Source of the DNA: Clostridia bacterium | GTDB taxonomy: Bacteria > Bacillota > Clostridia > Christensenellales > Aristaeellaceae | Assembly (NCBI GenBank): GCA_017509255.1 | Contig: JAFWQA010000011.1 | Location: 1 to 64,000, forward strand | Reading direction: 5' to 3' | Length of the DNA: 64,000 nt | Shown here: in pieces, positions 23,326-32,008 of the stretch | Position numbering within the stretch: the first letter of the stretch is position 1 | Layout of the letters: every line of letters begins with the position of its first letter | Notes under the pieces: model-generated | The model's input: the letters and a program-made list of their open reading frames with translations, nothing else | Databases searched by the model: none | What the model was told of the DNA's origin: nothing | Program-made: the position numbers and the translations under genes

Positions 23326-23526
23326 TCATTCCTCGTATTTTTCTTCTTCGGGATCCGGCATGACCACGGCGGCCACGATGTAGGCCAGCAGGCCGCTGCC
23401 GGCAGCCATCATCAGGGCGATCGTCACCAGGCGCACGACCGTGACGTCCACATTCAGATATTCCGCGATGCCGCCGCAAACGCCGGCGATCTTTCTCTGT
23501 CTCAGGCTCTTGGTAAGCTTCTTCAT
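23326..23526 (-). CDS. PspC-domain envelope stress protein
   Basis: A 66-residue small membrane protein: a KKLTKSLRQRKIAGVCGGIA start with the PspC motif GVCGGIAEYLNVDVTVVRL, one or two membrane helices (LVTIALMMAAGSGLLAYIVA) and an acidic tail. PspC proteins sense envelope stress. The upstream DNA carries a perfect 15-bp-arm inverted repeat and 11-bp-spaced direct repeats that could be control sites. Confidence 0.88.
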   Translation of the reverse strand: MKKLTKSLRQRKIAGVCGGIAEYLNVDVTVVRLVTIALMMAAGSGLLAYIVAAVVMPDPEEEKYEE

Positions 23527-23585
23527 TTTCTTTCATCCTCCCGTATCTGTCCGGCATTTCCTGCCGACGGGATGAATGATAGCAG

Positions 23586-23642
23586 TTTTCCGGCCGGATT
23601 GCTTGAGAATCCGGCCGGAAAATGATGAGAAGAAAATGAGAA
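23586..23642 (-). promoter_or_regulatory. Palindrome and phased direct repeats upstream of pspC
   Basis: TTTTCCGGCCGGATT (23586-23600) is the exact reverse complement of 23608-23622 (7-base spacer). Next to it ATGAGAA occurs twice, at 23625-23631 and 23636-23642, with an 11-base period like OmpR-family response-regulator sites. A TATCAT hexamer lies downstream on the minus strand. The palindrome has no T-run in the minus direction, so an operator role is more likely than a terminator. Confidence 0.5.
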
Positions 23643-23654
23643 TTTACTGAGAGC

Positions 23655-24437
23655 TTATTTCAGCGCCGCGAGACGGGAGGCGTACACCTTGCGGAACTCG
23701 GGATACTCGCCCATGCCCTTGCCGGTGAACACCGTGCGGAAGCCCGCCTTGCGCAGCTGCCACATGAAGGAATCCTCGGAGTTGTACAGCTCGCCCGCCA
23801 TGTAGTCGCCCCAGGCCACCACCAGCGGCACGATCTCCACCTGCTCATCACGCATGTCCGCGCCGCGCGCCTTCAGCCACGCAATGGCCTGGCCCACGCA
23901 GTCCCTGTCCTTGAGGCGGATGACCTTGATATTCTCATAGCCCCGGGAGTTCAGGTACTCCTCCAGGATGCCGTAGCCCTCGCTGTGATAGCCCTGCGCG
24001 CCGTGGCCGACCAGCAGGTATTCCCTGCCGAAGGTGGGCCGGAGGATGCTCAGCAGGATATTGCCGACCTCCTTGCAGCTGTCCGCCTCATAGAGCACGG
24101 AGTCCGTCATGGAGATATCGATGCGGTCGCGGTAGTAGTCCAGCCGGGTCCGCAGGCTGTGGTACAGCTCGCCCTCCGCGAAGAAGACCGGCACCGCGAT
24201 GATCTTTTCATACCCATGCATGACGGCCGTCTCCACCGCGTCCTCCACGGTGAAGATCGTACGCCCGTCCACGCCGCTCATGGCGCGGGCCGTGGCGTCG
24301 TCCGTGAAGACCTGCCACACCGGCAAGCCGGTGGATTCCTCCAGATCCTTCTGGATCATGTCATAGCTGACCTCCTTGGCCCGCAGGATGCTGGTCCCGA
24401 AGCTGGCCAGGAACAAGACGGTTTTGGGTTCACTCAT
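23655..24437 (-). CDS. cbiK: Sirohydrochlorin cobaltochelatase, CbiK type
   Basis: A 260-residue class II chelatase of the CbiK family, which inserts Co2+ (or other metal) into sirohydrochlorin on the anaerobic B12 route. Features are the N-terminal KTVLFLASFGTSILRAKEVS, VIAVPVFFAEGELYHSLRTR-type substrate loop with the metal-binding residues (E and H of FAEGELYHS), LLVGHGAQGYHSEGY with the catalytic histidine, and WGDYMAGELYNSEDSF. ATG at 24435-24437 follows GGAGGAAACGACC. The longer frame upstream overlaps pflA and lacks homology. It sits 23 bases after pflA in the anaerobic operon. No other cobalamin gene is in the window. Confidence 0.9.
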   Translation of the reverse strand: MSEPKTVLFLASFGTSILRAKEVSYDMIQKDLEESTGLPVWQVFTDDATARAMSGVDGRTIFTVEDAVETAVMHGYEKIIAVPVFFAEGELYHSLRTRLDYYRDRIDISMTDSVLYEADSCKEVGNILLSILRPTFGREYLLVGHGAQGYHSEGYGILEEYLNSRGYENIKVIRLKDRDCVGQAIAWLKARGADMRDEQVEIVPLVVAWGDYMAGELYNSEDSFMWQLRKAGFRTVFTGKGMGEYPEFRKVYASRLAALK

Positions 24438-24460
24438 GGTCGTTTCCTCCGATTTCAAAA

Positions 24461-25198
24461 TCATTTCCGGTTCAGCAGCTTTTCCGCGTTCCGCACGCGG
24501 TCCTCCGCCGGCGGCTGCACGCCGTGCAGGGTATAGGGGATGCCCAGGCGTTCCCATTTGGCCTCCCCCATGCTGTGGTAGGGCAGGACCTCCGTCCTCT
24601 CCACATTCTTCAGCGTGGCTATAAAATCGCCCAGGGCTTTCAGATCCTCATCGGTATCCGTCACGCCCGGGACCAGCACATGCCGGATCCAGACGGGCTT
24701 GCCGATATCGCTCAGGTACCGGGCGCAGTCCAGGATGTTTTCATTGCCCCAGCCGGTCAGGGCACGGTGACTGTCGGGGCGGATCTCCTTCAGGTCCAGC
24801 AGGACCAGGTCCGTCAGAGCCATCAGCTCCGCAAAGCGGGAAAAGAAGGGCTCCTCCCGCGTGAAGGGCTGCGCCGCGGTGTCCAGCGCGGTATGGATGC
24901 CGCGCTCCTTCGCCCCGCGGAACAGCTGCAGCAGGAAACCGATCTGCAGCAGCGGCTCCCCGCCGCTGACCGTGATCCCGCCGGTCTTGCCCCAGTAGGA
25001 GCGGTAGCGCTCCGCCCGGTCCAGCAGCTGCTTCGCCGTCATTTCCTGCCCGCCCGCCGGGTCCCAGGTGTCCGGGTTATGGCAGTAGCGGCAGCGCATG
25101 CGGCAGCCGGAGAGAAAGATCAGGAAGCGGATCCCCGGCCCGTCCACCGCGCCGAAGGACTCGGTGCTGTGGACCCTTCCCGTGATCTCCTGCTCCAT
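24461..25198 (-). CDS. pflA: Pyruvate formate-lyase activating enzyme
   Basis: A 245-residue radical-SAM activase. The cluster motif CRMRCRYC (CxxxCxxC) is at about residues 32-39 within FLSGCRMRCRYCHNPDTWD, followed by the GGEPLLQ SAM-binding strand. It abstracts hydrogen from the C-terminal glycine of PflB to create the glycyl radical under anoxia. It is 12 bases downstream of pflB with its own GGAGGTCAGG site, so the two are coexpressed. Confidence 0.95.
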   Translation of the reverse strand: MEQEITGRVHSTESFGAVDGPGIRFLIFLSGCRMRCRYCHNPDTWDPAGGQEMTAKQLLDRAERYRSYWGKTGGITVSGGEPLLQIGFLLQLFRGAKERGIHTALDTAAQPFTREEPFFSRFAELMALTDLVLLDLKEIRPDSHRALTGWGNENILDCARYLSDIGKPVWIRHVLVPGVTDTDEDLKALGDFIATLKNVERTEVLPYHSMGEAKWERLGIPYTLHGVQPPAEDRVRNAEKLLNRK

Positions 25199-25210
25199 GG
25201 CCTGACCTCC

Positions 25211-27463
25211 TTACAGCGCTTCGTGGCAGGTGCGGGCGATGACGTCCAGCTGCTGCTCACGGGTGAGGCTGATGAACTTGACCGCGTAGCCGGAAACGCG
25301 GATGGTGAAGTTGGCGTACTCCGGCTTCTCCGGATGCTCCATCGCGTCGATCAGCTTTTCGGTGCCGAACACGTTCACGTTCAGGTGGTGCGCGCCACGG
25401 TCAAAATACCCGTCCAGCAGGGAGACCAGCGTGGTCACGCGCTCCTGCTCGTTATGGCCCAGCGCGCCGGGGCTGATGGTCTGTGTGTTGGAAATGCCGT
25501 CCAGCGCGTATTCGTAGGGCAGCTTGGCCACCGAGTTCAGGGAGGCCAGCAGGCCGTTCTTTTCCGCCCCGTAGGAGGGATTCCCGCCGGGGGCGAAGGG
25601 CGTGAAGGCCTTGCGCCCGTCCGGCGTGGCGCCTGTCGCCTTGCCGTAGACCACGTTGGAGGTGATCGTCAGGATCGAGGTGCTGGGCTCGGAATTCCGG
25701 TAGGTGTGGTACTGGCGGATCTTGGTCATGAAGGTCTTGAGCAGCCACACGGCGATCTCGTCCGCCCGGTCGTCGTCGTTGCCGTAGCGGGGGAATTCCC
25801 CCTCGATCTCATAATCGACCGCCAGGCCATCCTCATCCCGGACGGGCTTCACCTTCGCGTATTTGATGGCGGACAGGGAGTCCACCACATGGCTGAAGCC
25901 GGCGATGCCCGTGGCGAAGGAGCGGCGCACGTCCGTATCGATCAGGGCCATTTCCGCCGCCTCATAGTAATATTTGTCATGCATGTAGTGGATCAGGTTC
26001 AGGATGTTGACGTACAGCCCGGCCAGCCAGTCCAGCATGCGGTCATAGCTGCGCATGACCTCATCGTAGTCCAGGATCTCCGAGGTGATCTTCGGATACT
26101 CCGGGCCGACCTGCTCGCGGGTCTTGGTGTCCACACCGCCGTTGATCGCGTAAAGCAGCGCCTTGGCCAGGTTCGCCCGGGCGCCGAAGAACTGCATCTC
26201 CTTGCCAGTCTCCGTGGCGGACACGCAGCAGCAGATGGAATAGTCGTCCTTCCATACCGGGCGCATGACGTCGTCGTTTTCATACTGGATGGAGCTGGTG
26301 GTGACGGAGATCTTGGCCGCGTACCTCCGGAAGTTTTCCGGCAGGCGAGCGGAATACAGCACCGTCAGGTTCGGCTCCGGGGACGGGCCCATGTTCTCCA
26401 GCGTGTGCAGGAAGCGGTAGTCGTTCTTCGTGACCATGCTGCGGCCGTCCATGCCGATGCCGGCAACCTCCAGGGTCGCCCAGACCGGGTCGCCCGAGAA
26501 CAGCTGATTGTAGGAAGGGATGCGGGCAAACTTGACCATGCGGAACTTCATGACCAGGTGGTCGATCAGCTCCTGGGCCTCCTCCTCGGTGATCCTTCCC
26601 TCGCGGAGATCCCGCTCGATGTAGATATCCAGGAAGGTGGAAACACGCCCGACGCTCATGGCGGCGCCGTTCTGCGTTTTGATGGCCGCCAGGTAGCCGA
26701 AGTACAGCCACTGCACCGCCTCCGCCGCGGTCTCCGCCGGGCGGGAGATGTCAAAGCCGTAGGCGCCCGCCATCTGCTTCATCTGGTCCAGGGCGCGCAG
26801 CTGGTCCGCCAGCTCCTCACGGCGGCGGATGACCTCCTCAAACATGGTGCCGCTGCCGCAGTTGTCAAAGTCCTCCTGCTTTTTGCGCATGAGGAAATCG
26901 ATGCCGTAGAGCGCCACGCGGCGGTAGTCGCCCACGATGCGCCCGCGGCCGTAGGTGTCCGGCAGGCCGGTGATGATGTGCGCGTGGCGCGCCTTTTTCA
27001 TCTCCGGAGTGTAGCAGTCGAACACGCCCTGATTATGCGTCTTGTGATATTCGGTAAAGATCTTGTGGAACTTGGGGTTGACCTTGTAGCCGTAGGTGGC
27101 CGCCGCCTGCTCCGCCATTTTGATGCCGCCGTAGGGCATGAAGGCGCGCTTGAGCGGCTTGTCCGTCTGCAGGCCGACGACCTTTTCCAGGTCCTTCATG
27201 CCCGCGTCGATATAGCCGGGGCCGTAGGCGGTGATGGAGGAAACGATCTCCGTTTCACATTCCAGCACGCCGTTGTGCTCCCGCTCCTCCTTCTGCAGCT
27301 CCTGCAGACGGGTCCAGAGCCGGTCGGTCGCCTCCGTGGGGCCGGCGAGGAAGCCCTCGTCGCCCTCATAGGGGGTATAGTTGTTCTGAATGAAATCACG
27401 GACATTGATCTCATCCCGCCAATGCTTACCGCGAAAATCTCTCCAGGCTGCAGTATTGTTCAT
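25211..27463 (-). CDS. pflB: Formate acetyltransferase (pyruvate formate-lyase)
   Basis: A 750-residue glycyl-radical enzyme that converts pyruvate and CoA to acetyl-CoA and formate. The adjacent catalytic cysteines are in [20 protein letters not shown], and the C-terminal glycyl-radical motif is RVSGYAVKF. Substrate-site residues such as [19 protein letters not shown] are conserved. The full family length is present. It is the key anaerobic energy enzyme here and is preceded by a perfect Fnr-type box 131 bases upstream of the start, between it and the regulator gene. Confidence 0.97.
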   Translation of the reverse strand: MNNTAAWRDFRGKHWRDEINVRDFIQNNYTPYEGDEGFLAGPTEATDRLWTRLQELQKEEREHNGVLECETEIVSSITAYGPGYIDAGMKDLEKVVGLQTDKPLKRAFMPYGGIKMAEQAAATYGYKVNPKFHKIFTEYHKTHNQGVFDCYTPEMKKARHAHIITGLPDTYGRGRIVGDYRRVALYGIDFLMRKKQEDFDNCGSGTMFEEVIRRREELADQLRALDQMKQMAGAYGFDISRPAETAAEAVQWLYFGYLAAIKTQNGAAMSVGRVSTFLDIYIERDLREGRITEEEAQELIDHLVMKFRMVKFARIPSYNQLFSGDPVWATLEVAGIGMDGRSMVTKNDYRFLHTLENMGPSPEPNLTVLYSARLPENFRRYAAKISVTTSSIQYENDDVMRPVWKDDYSICCCVSATETGKEMQFFGARANLAKALLYAINGGVDTKTREQVGPEYPKITSEILDYDEVMRSYDRMLDWLAGLYVNILNLIHYMHDKYYYEAAEMALIDTDVRRSFATGIAGFSHVVDSLSAIKYAKVKPVRDEDGLAVDYEIEGEFPRYGNDDDRADEIAVWLLKTFMTKIRQYHTYRNSEPSTSILTITSNVVYGKATGATPDGRKAFTPFAPGGNPSYGAEKNGLLASLNSVAKLPYEYALDGISNTQTISPGALGHNEQERVTTLVSLLDGYFDRGAHHLNVNVFGTEKLIDAMEHPEKPEYANFTIRVSGYAVKFISLTREQQLDVIARTCHEAL

Positions 27464-27593
27464 GGATTCCTCCGTGCCGAGCGCCCGCGGCTCCGACGCG
27501 CGGCGTGCGCTTGATATTCGGATCCGGGAAGCGGGTCATTCCGCTCCCCTTCCCGCCGCAGGACCATCTTATCCGATCCCGCTTCCTTATTCC

Positions 27594-27607
27594 TTGATTT
27601 AAATCAA
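27594..27607. promoter_or_regulatory. Fnr/Crp-type box upstream of pflB
   Basis: TTGATTTAAATCAA is a perfect TTGAT-N4-ATCAA dyad. It lies in the 148-base gap between the regulator stop and the pflB start. Activation of pflB by the neighbouring regulator is the natural inference. Confidence 0.85.
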
Positions 27608-27611
27608 GAAA

Positions 27612-28337
27612 TTACTTTTCTTCTTCCTGTTCCGCCTGCCCGCGGAAGATCTCCCGCAGGGCGGACTCCCGCAGGATCCGCAGCTTTCCGTTCCCGCTGC
27701 GCCGGACGATGCCCGCCTCCCGGAGCAGCTTCAGCTTCCGGCTGACCGTTTCCATCCGCAGGCCGTTGGCCGCGGCGATATCCTCCAGGCGGAGCTTCAG
27801 CTCCCCGTCCTCCGACCGCTCGGCGGAATACAGCAGGAAGCCCGCGATCCGGGACAGCGGGTCCTGGGTGGAAAGGATCAGGTTCCGCTCATTGGCGTCA
27901 TGCAGCTTGCGGCTCAGCAGCGTCACGATCTGCAGCGCCGCCTCCCGGTTGTCCAGGATATGGTAGAAATTGCGCAGGTAGATCTTACCCACGCGCACGT
28001 CCGTCATGGTGACCGCGGAATACGGGAACACGCCTCCGTAAAGGAACAGGCTCTCCCAGATGGTGTCGTGCTCCGAAAGGATCATCACGATGCTCTCCCG
28101 GCCCTCGGCGTCAAAGCGGGACAGCTTGACCCGGCCGGAAAGGATCACGCAGATATAGTCCGCGCTCTGCCCCTCCTCAAAGATGAACTTGTTCTTCGGC
28201 ACCGTGCGGAAGACCACGCCCTCCAGCAGCTTCTGCCGGCTTTCCTCGGGCAGGTACTCCAGCAGGAAGCTGCCGAAGCCGCCCATGCCGCGCTCCCGAT
28301 AGGGCTGCCCCGCCAAAACCCGATCCGCTTCGCTCAC
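27612..28337 (-). CDS. Crp/Fnr-family transcriptional regulator
   Basis: A 241-residue regulator with an N-terminal cyclic-nucleotide-binding-like barrel (VFRTVPKNKFIFEEGQSADY, VILSGRVKLSRFD) and a C-terminal winged helix. The recognition helix reads METVSRKLKLLREAG with the E-xx-SR pattern that Fnr uses to read TTGAT. Unlike classical Fnr it has only one cysteine (in DYICVIL), so the four-cysteine iron-sulfur sensor is absent. The start is GTG at 28335-28337 after GGAGGGGTTTCC. Boxes of the predicted type lie both upstream of this gene and upstream of pflB, so autoregulation is likely. Confidence 0.9.
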   Translation of the reverse strand: MSEADRVLAGQPYRERGMGGFGSFLLEYLPEESRQKLLEGVVFRTVPKNKFIFEEGQSADYICVILSGRVKLSRFDAEGRESIVMILSEHDTIWESLFLYGGVFPYSAVTMTDVRVGKIYLRNFYHILDNREAALQIVTLLSRKLHDANERNLILSTQDPLSRIAGFLLYSAERSEDGELKLRLEDIAAANGLRMETVSRKLKLLREAGIVRRSGNGKLRILRESALREIFRGQAEQEEEK

Positions 28338-28363
28338 GGAAACCCCTCCGTTTTTCCAAAAGT

Positions 28364-28377
28364 TTGATCCAAATCAA
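28364..28377. promoter_or_regulatory. Fnr/Crp-type box upstream of the regulator gene
   Basis: TTGATCCAAATCAA is a perfect TTGAT-N4-ATCAA dyad, 27 bases before the GTG of the regulator and in the divergent region shared with the ABC exporter gene. A half site (TTGATCC) recurs near 28463. Confidence 0.85.
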
Positions 28378-28518
28378 ATTTATGGATTTTTCCCTTCCCT
28401 GTCAAGCGGAAAAAAGAAGAAGGAAAACCCCTTTCCCGTGTCAAAATACAGTAAAAACATCTTTTGATCCAGAAAAAACGGCCCGGGCGTCCGGACCGGA
28501 TCACGGGAGGAAAAGCGA

Positions 28519-30378
28519 ATGCAGCGAATGGGCGGAATGGGCCCCCGCGGTTTTCTGACGGACGCGGAAAAAGCGAACCAGCCGAAGATCACCAAAGATC
28601 TGCTGCGCCGGATCGTTTCCTACATGCTTCCATACAAGGTGAAATTCATCCTGGTGTTCATCACGATCCTGATCAGCTCCGTGCTCGGGCTGCTGCCCGC
28701 GATCATCACCGGGCGGATCGTGGATCAGGCGATCGTGCCCGGCGGGCAGCTTTCCCGCCTGGTGTGGCTGCTGCTGGCTTCCCTGGCCACGCTGACCGCC
28801 AGCCAGCTGGTATCCCTGCTGACCACCTATCTGAACGCGTGGATCAGCCAGCACATCATCTACGATATGAAGAACCAGATGTACGCCCACCTGCAGAGGA
28901 TGAGCCACCAGTTCTTCACCACGGAAAAGCAGGGCGACATCATCACCCGCATGAACACGGACATCAGCGGCGTGTCCTCCGTGATCAGCGGCACGCTGCA
29001 GAGCATCCTGAGCAACGTGGCCACCGTGGTGACCTCCGTGATCGCCATGTTCACCATGAACTGGCTGATGGCCCTGGTCGGCATCGTGGTCATCCCGCTG
29101 ATGATCCTGCCGACCCGCAGCGCCGGCAAATCCCGCTGGAAGCTGCTGACCGAGAGCCAGGCCAAGCATGACGAGATGAACCAGCTGATCAACGAAACGC
29201 TGTCCGTTTCCGGATCGCTGCTGACCAAGCTGTTCACCCGGGAGAAGACCGAATACGAGCGCTTTGAGAAGGTGAACGGCGAGGTGACGAAGCTCTCCCT
29301 GAAGGAGCAGCTTTCCGGCCGCCTGTTCTTCCTGATGATGGGCATCTTTACCCAGATCGGGCCGCTGCTGATCTACTTCGTGGGCGGCTGCCTGATCATG
29401 GGCGTGATGGACAGCAGCCTCTTCCCCACGCCCCTGACCATCGGCGCGGTGACCGCCATGGTCTCCATGGTGAACCGCCTGTACCGCCCGGTGGAATCCC
29501 TGCTGAACATCTCCGTCGACTTTACCCGGAGCATGGCGCTCTTTACCCGCATCTTTGACTACTTCGACCGGCCCATCGACATCCAGAGCCCGCCGGACGC
29601 CGTTTCTCCCCCGCTGGACCGCGCCGTGATCCGCTACGACCACGTGGCCTTCGGCTATTCAGAGGACGTGCAGATCTTCAGCGACGTGAGCTTTGAGATC
29701 CAGCCCGGGCAGATGGTGGCCGTCGTCGGGCCCTCCGGCTCCGGCAAGAGCACGCTGGTGAACCTGCTGCCCCGCCTGTACGACGTGGACGCCGGCAGCG
29801 TCAGCATAGCCGGGGTGGACGTGCGGAAATTCGACCTGACCTACCTGAGGTCGCAGATCGGCGTGGTGACGCAGGATACCTACCTGTTCAACGGCACCAT
29901 CCGGGACAACCTGCTCTACGCCAACCCGGAGGCCACGCAGGAGGAGATCGAGTCCGCCTGCCGCGCCGCCGCGATCCACGACTTCATCGCCTCCCAGCCC
30001 AACGGCTACGACACCGAGGTCGGCAACCGCGGGCTAAAGCTCTCCGGCGGCGAGAAGCAGCGCATCTCCATCGCCCGCGTGATCCTGAAGGATCCGCGGA
30101 TCCTGATCCTGGACGAGGCCACCTCCGCGCTGGACTCCATCTCCGAGGCCGCGATCCAGGAGGCGCTCTCCCTGCTGATGAAGGACCGCACCAGCATCGT
30201 GATCGCCCACCGGCTGAGCACGATCCTCGCCGCGGACCGCATCCTGGCCATCAACGAAGGGAAGATCGCCCAGAGCGGCACCCACGAGGAGCTGCTGGCT
30301 CAGGAGGGCATCTACCGCAGGCTGTATGAGACCCAGTTCATGAAGAGCTCCGACTTCGAGAGCGAATCGGACCAGTAA
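28519..30378 (+). CDS. ABC exporter (fused membrane and ATPase domains)
   Basis: A 619-residue half-transporter of the multidrug/lipid exporter type. Six membrane helices lie within roughly residues 38-330 (FILVFITILISSVLGLLPAI and others), followed by an ATPase with Walker A GPSGSGKST, Q-loop VTQDTYLFNG, signature LSGGEKQRISIARVIL, Walker B ILILDEATSALD and H-loop IAHRLST. It probably works as a homodimer. A partner half-gene is not adjacent. ATG 28519 follows GGGAGGAAAAGCGA. The N-terminus is Met/Gly-rich (MQRMGGMGPRGF). It is divergent from the regulator across the Fnr box. Confidence 0.93.
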   Translation: MQRMGGMGPRGFLTDAEKANQPKITKDLLRRIVSYMLPYKVKFILVFITILISSVLGLLPAIITGRIVDQAIVPGGQLSRLVWLLLASLATLTASQLVSLLTTYLNAWISQHIIYDMKNQMYAHLQRMSHQFFTTEKQGDIITRMNTDISGVSSVISGTLQSILSNVATVVTSVIAMFTMNWLMALVGIVVIPLMILPTRSAGKSRWKLLTESQAKHDEMNQLINETLSVSGSLLTKLFTREKTEYERFEKVNGEVTKLSLKEQLSGRLFFLMMGIFTQIGPLLIYFVGGCLIMGVMDSSLFPTPLTIGAVTAMVSMVNRLYRPVESLLNISVDFTRSMALFTRIFDYFDRPIDIQSPPDAVSPPLDRAVIRYDHVAFGYSEDVQIFSDVSFEIQPGQMVAVVGPSGSGKSTLVNLLPRLYDVDAGSVSIAGVDVRKFDLTYLRSQIGVVTQDTYLFNGTIRDNLLYANPEATQEEIESACRAAAIHDFIASQPNGYDTEVGNRGLKLSGGEKQRISIARVILKDPRILILDEATSALDSISEAAIQEALSLLMKDRTSIVIAHRLSTILAADRILAINEGKIAQSGTHEELLAQEGIYRRLYETQFMKSSDFESESDQ

Positions 30379-30417
30379 GCCGCCGAAAGAAACCGTTATT
30401 TTCGGACAAAGGAACGG

Positions 30418-30464
30418 TTGGCAAAAAAGGAATTTGGTTTATAATAAGCCTGATTCCTTTTTTT
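30418..30464 (+). promoter_or_regulatory. Promoter nested in a terminator-like hairpin before the sigma gene
   Basis: TTGGCA (30418-30423) and TATAAT (30440-30445) are 16 bases apart. AAAAAAGGAAT (30423-30433) pairs with ATTCCTTTTTT (30453-30463), so the -10 box lies in the loop of an 11-bp hairpin that ends in a T-run. Read-through transcripts of the ABC exporter gene would form the terminator, whereas transcripts starting at this promoter would lack its left arm. Confidence 0.6.
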
Positions 30465-30540
30465 GGATCTTTTTTTTCGCCGGGTGTAACATGGCCGGCG
30501 CCTGTGCGTGTATAAGAGCAGGAAGGGGGAACGGCTGCAG

Positions 30541-31071
30541 ATGGACGACCGGGAGCTGGCGCTCCGCTTCAGCCGGGGAGACACCGAAGCGTTTTCCGGG
30601 CTGATCGCGATGCACCGCGGCGGCGCCGAACGGCTGGCGAACAGCCTGCTGCACGACCCCCAGCTGGCCGAGGACGCGGTGCAGGAGGCATTCGCGCGGA
30701 TCTATGCCGCGAGGGACCGATATGGGACGGGCTACGCCTTCGGGACCTACCTGTCCGCGGTGGTGCGGCGCGTCTGCATCGACGAGCTGCGCAGACGGAA
30801 GCACCGGCCGGTGCCGTCGGAAAAGCTGCCCGAGCCGCCGGCGGATTCCGCGGAGGCAGAATGCCTGCAGCGGCTGGAAAGCCGGCAGCTGCTGGATACC
30901 GTGGCGAAGCTGGACGAAAAGGACAGACGCCTGCTGCTGGGCTTTTCCCTGGAGGGAAGGTCCGCCCGGGAGCTGGCTGAGGAAACGGGAATGACCCCCG
31001 GACAGGTCCGCGTGCGGCTGCACCGGATCCGCAGAAAGATCAGGGAAGGAGCGCGTGAACAGGATGGATGA
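30541..31071 (+). CDS. RNA polymerase sigma factor, sigma-70/ECF type
   Basis: A 176-residue alternative sigma factor. Region 2 spans LALRFSRGDTEAFSGLIAMH to VVRRVCIDELRRRK (with DAVQEAFARIYAARDRY), and region 4 is LLLGFSLEGRSARELAEETG followed by VRVRLHRIRRKI. ECF-type factors are usually held by a membrane anti-sigma factor. The next gene, overlapping its 3' end, encodes a 62-residue single-helix protein that could fill this role. ATG 30541 was chosen because GGAAGGGGGAA lies at a suitable distance. A GTG at 30508 would add eleven residues. Confidence 0.88.
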   Translation: MDDRELALRFSRGDTEAFSGLIAMHRGGAERLANSLLHDPQLAEDAVQEAFARIYAARDRYGTGYAFGTYLSAVVRRVCIDELRRRKHRPVPSEKLPEPPADSAEAECLQRLESRQLLDTVAKLDEKDRRLLLGFSLEGRSARELAEETGMTPGQVRVRLHRIRRKIREGAREQDG

Positions 31072-31243
31072 ATATCTGAAGAAGGTACTCGACCGGGCCG
31101 GCGAGCTGGCTCTGCTGGAAAAAGCGGCGGAGCATTTCCCCTCCCGCGCGCCCGTGACCGCGCGCCTGCTCGGCGCCCTTGCCGCCGCGCTGGCCGCGCT
31201 GCTGCTGCCCGTGACGGGGGCAGCCCAGTGGATGATCCTGTAA
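31055..31243 (+). CDS. Small single-helix membrane protein (putative anti-sigma partner)
   Basis: A 62-residue product: a charged N-terminal half (DEYLKKVLDRAGELALLEKA) and a C-terminal membrane helix (LLGALAAALAALLLPVTGAA). It overlaps the sigma gene by 17 bases. The start may be GTG 31055 or ATG 31064, both near AAGGAG. It is too short to contain a classical anti-sigma domain, so the proposed role rests only on position and topology. It could also be a small membrane protein of unrelated function. Confidence 0.55.
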   Translation: MNRMDEYLKKVLDRAGELALLEKAAEHFPSRAPVTARLLGALAAALAALLLPVTGAAQWMIL

Positions 31244-31269
31244 TCAAAAAACGAAACGGAGAGACGAAC

Positions 31270-31950
31270 ATGAACGAGAACCCCATGACGGAAACCGCGG
31301 AACCCAAAAAGAAAAACAAAAAGGAAAAGGTCAAGCAGCCCCTGTGGAAGGAGATCCTGAGCTGGGTGCTGACCATCGTGATCGCCGTGGCGGCCGCGCT
31401 GGTGATCCGCTCCTTTATCTTTGAGCCCGTGAAGGTGGACGGGCATTCCATGGACGATACGCTCGCGGACGGCGAGATCATGCTGGTGTCCAAGTATGAC
31501 TACGGCTCCGTGTGGCTGAGCTTCCCCTGGCAGGATGACAACGCCAAGGAAAACGCACCGCGCTTTGCCGTGGGCACCAGGGATCCGGAGCGGTTCGACG
31601 TGGTGATCTGCCGGTATCCGGGCCGGGGCGACACGAACTTCGTGAAGCGGATCGTGGGGATCCCCGGGGACGAGCTGTACATTGAGGACGGCTACCTGTA
31701 CGTGAACGGGGAAAAGCAGCCAGAGGAATACGTGAGCGACGGATACCGCGTGCAGGGCGGCAGCAACGGCTGGCGGTACCGCAGCGCGGAGGATCCCTAC
31801 AAGGTGCCGGAGGGAGAGTATTTCGTGATGGGCGACCACCGGAACAACTCCAACGACAGCCGCTCGCAGGGGCCGATCACGAGGGATATGATCGTGGGGC
31901 ACGTACGCCGGGTCGTTTTCCCCTTCGACCACTGGAGGGGCATCGAGTAA
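31270..31950 (+). CDS. Signal peptidase I
   Basis: A 226-residue type I signal peptidase that removes signal peptides at the membrane outer face. A lysine-rich N-terminus (EPKKKNKKEKVKQPLWKE) precedes one membrane helix (LTIVIAVAAALVIRSFIF). The catalytic Ser is in GHSMDDTL and the general-base Lys in FVKRIVGIPGD. The boxes GYLYVNG and MGDHRNNSNDSR are conserved. ATG 31270 has GGAGAGACGAAC upstream. It may be cotranscribed with the sigma factor, which would link secretion capacity to envelope signalling. Confidence 0.95.
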   Translation: MNENPMTETAEPKKKNKKEKVKQPLWKEILSWVLTIVIAVAAALVIRSFIFEPVKVDGHSMDDTLADGEIMLVSKYDYGSVWLSFPWQDDNAKENAPRFAVGTRDPERFDVVICRYPGRGDTNFVKRIVGIPGDELYIEDGYLYVNGEKQPEEYVSDGYRVQGGSNGWRYRSAEDPYKVPEGEYFVMGDHRNNSNDSRSQGPITRDMIVGHVRRVVFPFDHWRGIE

Positions 31951-31964
31951 GGCATGGCATAAGA

Positions 31965-31997
31965 AACGCCCGCCGGAGTTTTTCCGGCGGGCGTTTT
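31965..31997. terminator. Bidirectional terminator
   Basis: AACGCCCGCCGGA pairs with TCCGGCGGGCGTT around a 5-base T loop. It is shared by the signal peptidase gene and the convergent esterase gene. Confidence 0.8.
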
Positions 31998-32008
31998 CCG
32001 TATCCGCG

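Noticed and set aside
23586-23622. Terminator of cbiK
   Set aside because: The palindrome has no T-run in the minus direction after its second arm. A regulatory role at the pspC promoter is equally or more likely.
24437-24557. Longer N-terminus for CbiK (start at 24557)
   Set aside because: The added 40 residues overlap pflA, are Gly/Ala/Arg-rich noise from the GC-rich antisense-like frame and leave the good GGAGG site at 24437 unused.
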